NCBI RefSeq assembly: GCF_001636055.1
Contig: NZ_CP011789.1
Location: 4,898,001 to 4,962,000 of the forward strand
DNA length: 64,000 nt
Origin: Pseudomonas putida
GTDB lineage: Bacteria > Pseudomonadota > Gammaproteobacteria > Pseudomonadales > Pseudomonadaceae
Direction: 5' to 3'
In this document: in pieces, positions 62,795-64,000 of the stretch
Position numbering within the stretch: the first letter of the stretch is position 1
Layout: each line of letters starts with the position of its first letter
Translations under genes and position numbers: made by a program
The notes under the pieces: model-generated
Seen by the model: only the letters and a program-made list of their open reading frames with translations
Database searches by the model: none
Told to the model about the DNA's origin: nothing

Positions 62795-63946
62795 ATGACG
62801 GCCCCAGCCGAGCTCTCGCCCACCCTTCAACTGGCCTGCGACCTGATCCGTCGCCCCTCGGTGACGCCGGTCGATGCCGACTGCCAGACCCAGATGATGA
62901 ACCGCCTGGGTGCCGTCGGCTTCCAGCTCGAGCCGATGCGCTTCGAGGACGTCGACAACTTCTGGGCCACCCATGGCAACCAGGACGGCCCGGTGTTGTG
63001 CTTCGCCGGTCACACCGACGTTGTGCCCACCGGCCCCGTGCAGCAATGGCAGCATGAGCCTTTCGACGCCCTGATCGACGCCGACGGCATGCTCTGCGGC
63101 CGCGGTGCTGCCGACATGAAAGGCAGCCTGGCCTCGATGGTGATCGCCAGTGAGCGCTTCGTGAACGATTACCCCAATCACCGCGGTAAGGTGGCCTTCC
63201 TCATCACCAGCGACGAGGAAGGCCCGGCGCATCACGGCACCAAGGCCGTGGTCGAGTTGCTCAAGGCCCGCAACGAGCGCCTGGACTGGTGCATCGTCGG
63301 CGAGCCGTCGAGCACCACGCTGCTCGGGGACGTGGTCAAGAACGGCCGTCGCGGCTCGCTCGGCGCCAAGTTGACCGTGCGCGGCAAGCAGGGCCACGTG
63401 GCCTACCCGCACCTGGCCCGCAACCCGATACACCTGGCCGCACCGGCCCTGGCAGAACTTGCCGCCGAGCACTGGGACGAGGGCAATGCCTTCTTCCCGC
63501 CGACCAGCTTCCAGATCTCCAACCTCAACTCCGGCACCGGCGCCACCAACGTGGTCCCGGGCGACCTGATCGCGCTGTTCAACTTCCGCTTCTCCACCGA
63601 GTCGACCGTCGAAGGCCTGCAGCAGCGGGTCGCGACGATTCTCGACAAGCACCAGCTGGACTGGTCGATCGACTGGGCGCTGTCGGGCCTGCCGTTCCTC
63701 ACCGAACCGGGTGAGCTGCTCGATGCGGTGTCATCGAGCATCAAGGCCGTCACCGGTCGCGACACCCAGCCGTCCACCAGCGGCGGCACCTCCGATGGCC
63801 GCTTCATCGCCACCATGGGCACCCAGGTGGTCGAACTGGGTCCGGTCAACGCCACCATCCACCAGGTGGACGAGCGCATCCTGGCCAGCGACCTGGACCT
63901 GCTGACCGAAATCTACTACCAAACCCTGGTGCGGTTGCTCGCCTGA
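62795..63946 (+). CDS. dapE: Succinyl-diaminopimelate desuccinylase
   Basis: A 383-residue M20-family zinc amidase that releases succinate from N-succinyl-LL-diaminopimelate, the step after DapC. The metal motifs [27 protein letters not shown] and [12 protein letters not shown] are intact, as is the late [13 protein letters not shown] 62795 has CGGAG 8 nt upstream. It overlaps the next gene by one base (TGATG). Confidence 0.97.
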   Translation: MTAPAELSPTLQLACDLIRRPSVTPVDADCQTQMMNRLGAVGFQLEPMRFEDVDNFWATHGNQDGPVLCFAGHTDVVPTGPVQQWQHEPFDALIDADGMLCGRGAADMKGSLASMVIASERFVNDYPNHRGKVAFLITSDEEGPAHHGTKAVVELLKARNERLDWCIVGEPSSTTLLGDVVKNGRRGSLGAKLTVRGKQGHVAYPHLARNPIHLAAPALAELAAEHWDEGNAFFPPTSFQISNLNSGTGATNVVPGDLIALFNFRFSTESTVEGLQQRVATILDKHQLDWSIDWALSGLPFLTEPGELLDAVSSSIKAVTGRDTQPSTSGGTSDGRFIATMGTQVVELGPVNATIHQVDERILASDLDLLTEIYYQTLVRLLA

Positions 63947-64000
63947 TGCTTGCCTGCCCCCTCTGCCAGGCGCCGCTGGCGCAGCTCGACAACGGCGTGG
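63946..64000 (+). CDS. rlmA: 23S rRNA (guanine-N1)-methyltransferase RlmA (5' part only)
   Basis: Only 18 codons are in the window. ATG 63946 overlaps the dapE stop. The start [17 protein letters not shown] shows the first CxxC pair of the N-terminal zinc finger of RlmA, which methylates G745 of 23S rRNA. In P. aeruginosa the order rrmA (rlmA) - dapE - ndvB (PA1161-PA1163) is the same. The call rests on this short peptide and gene order. Confidence 0.7.
   Translation, partial: MLACPLCQAPLAQLDNGV

Overview
The window reads as a Pseudomonas chromosome, probably of the P. putida group. The evidence is a GC-rich sequence, the order mutS - fdxA - rsmZ - rpoS - nlpD - pcm - surE - truD - ispF, the block ispD - ftsB - eno - kdsA - pyrG - tilS - accA - dnaE - rnhB - lpxB - lpxA - fabZ - lpxD - skp - bamA - rseP - dxr - cdsA - uppS - frr - pyrH - tsf - rpsB, and an R-type tailocin beside mutS. 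The genus is well supported by gene content and order; the species group is an inference.

Region 1 (1-9.4 kb, accessory). A contractile-tail bacteriocin (R-type pyocin-like, P2-like) lies on the minus strand without capsid or packaging genes: holin, a pyocin-type protein of unknown function, spike gpV, baseplate gpW/gpJ/gpI, tail fibre, fibre assembly factor, sheath, tube, tail-assembly chaperone with a frameshifted extension, then a gene cut by the left edge. Upstream sits a self-cleaving LexA/CI-like repressor. ATGCAT-type sites cluster on the late promoter and at the repressor start. Two intrinsic terminators lie inside the structural operon, and the fibre tip plus its assembly factor have clearly lower GC than the rest. 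A small exported protein of unknown function (9442-9882) separates the island from mutS.

Region 2 (10-18.7 kb). mutS and fdxA (+) face the stationary-phase operon ispF-truD-surE-pcm-nlpD-rpoS (-). Between fdxA and rpoS is the small RNA RsmZ with a GacA-type upstream site. A PsrA-type palindrome lies inside nlpD, where the rpoS promoter is expected.

Region 3 (18.7-21.7 kb). Formaldehyde detoxification: frmA and fghA, with a divergent LysR regulator and a shared inverted repeat.

Region 4 (21.7-47.8 kb). A long minus-strand housekeeping block for translation (rpsB, tsf, frr), nucleotides (pyrH, pyrG), isoprenoids (dxr, uppS, ispD), phospholipid and fatty acid (cdsA, accA, fabZ), lipid A (lpxD, lpxA, lpxB, kdsA), outer-membrane assembly (rseP, bamA, skp), replication (dnaE, rnhB), tRNA modification (tilS), glycolysis (eno) and division (ftsB).

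Region 5 (48-64 kb). Plus-strand map, glnD and dapC; an orphan astacin-like metalloprotease; a minus-strand Na+/H+ antiporter; then an ArsC-like protein, dapD, csdA-csdE (sulfur transfer), the minus-strand tcdA, an NdvB-type GH17-GT2 glucan synthase, dapE, and the start of rlmA. Three of the four succinylase-pathway diaminopimelate genes (dapC, dapD, dapE) lie within 12 kb.

No tRNA, rRNA, CRISPR array, transposase or integrase was seen. The most unusual signals are the likely programmed frameshift in the tailocin chaperone, the ATGCAT operator array, the terminators that abut the ispF and csdA start codons, and a 15-codon leader ORF in the tailocin.
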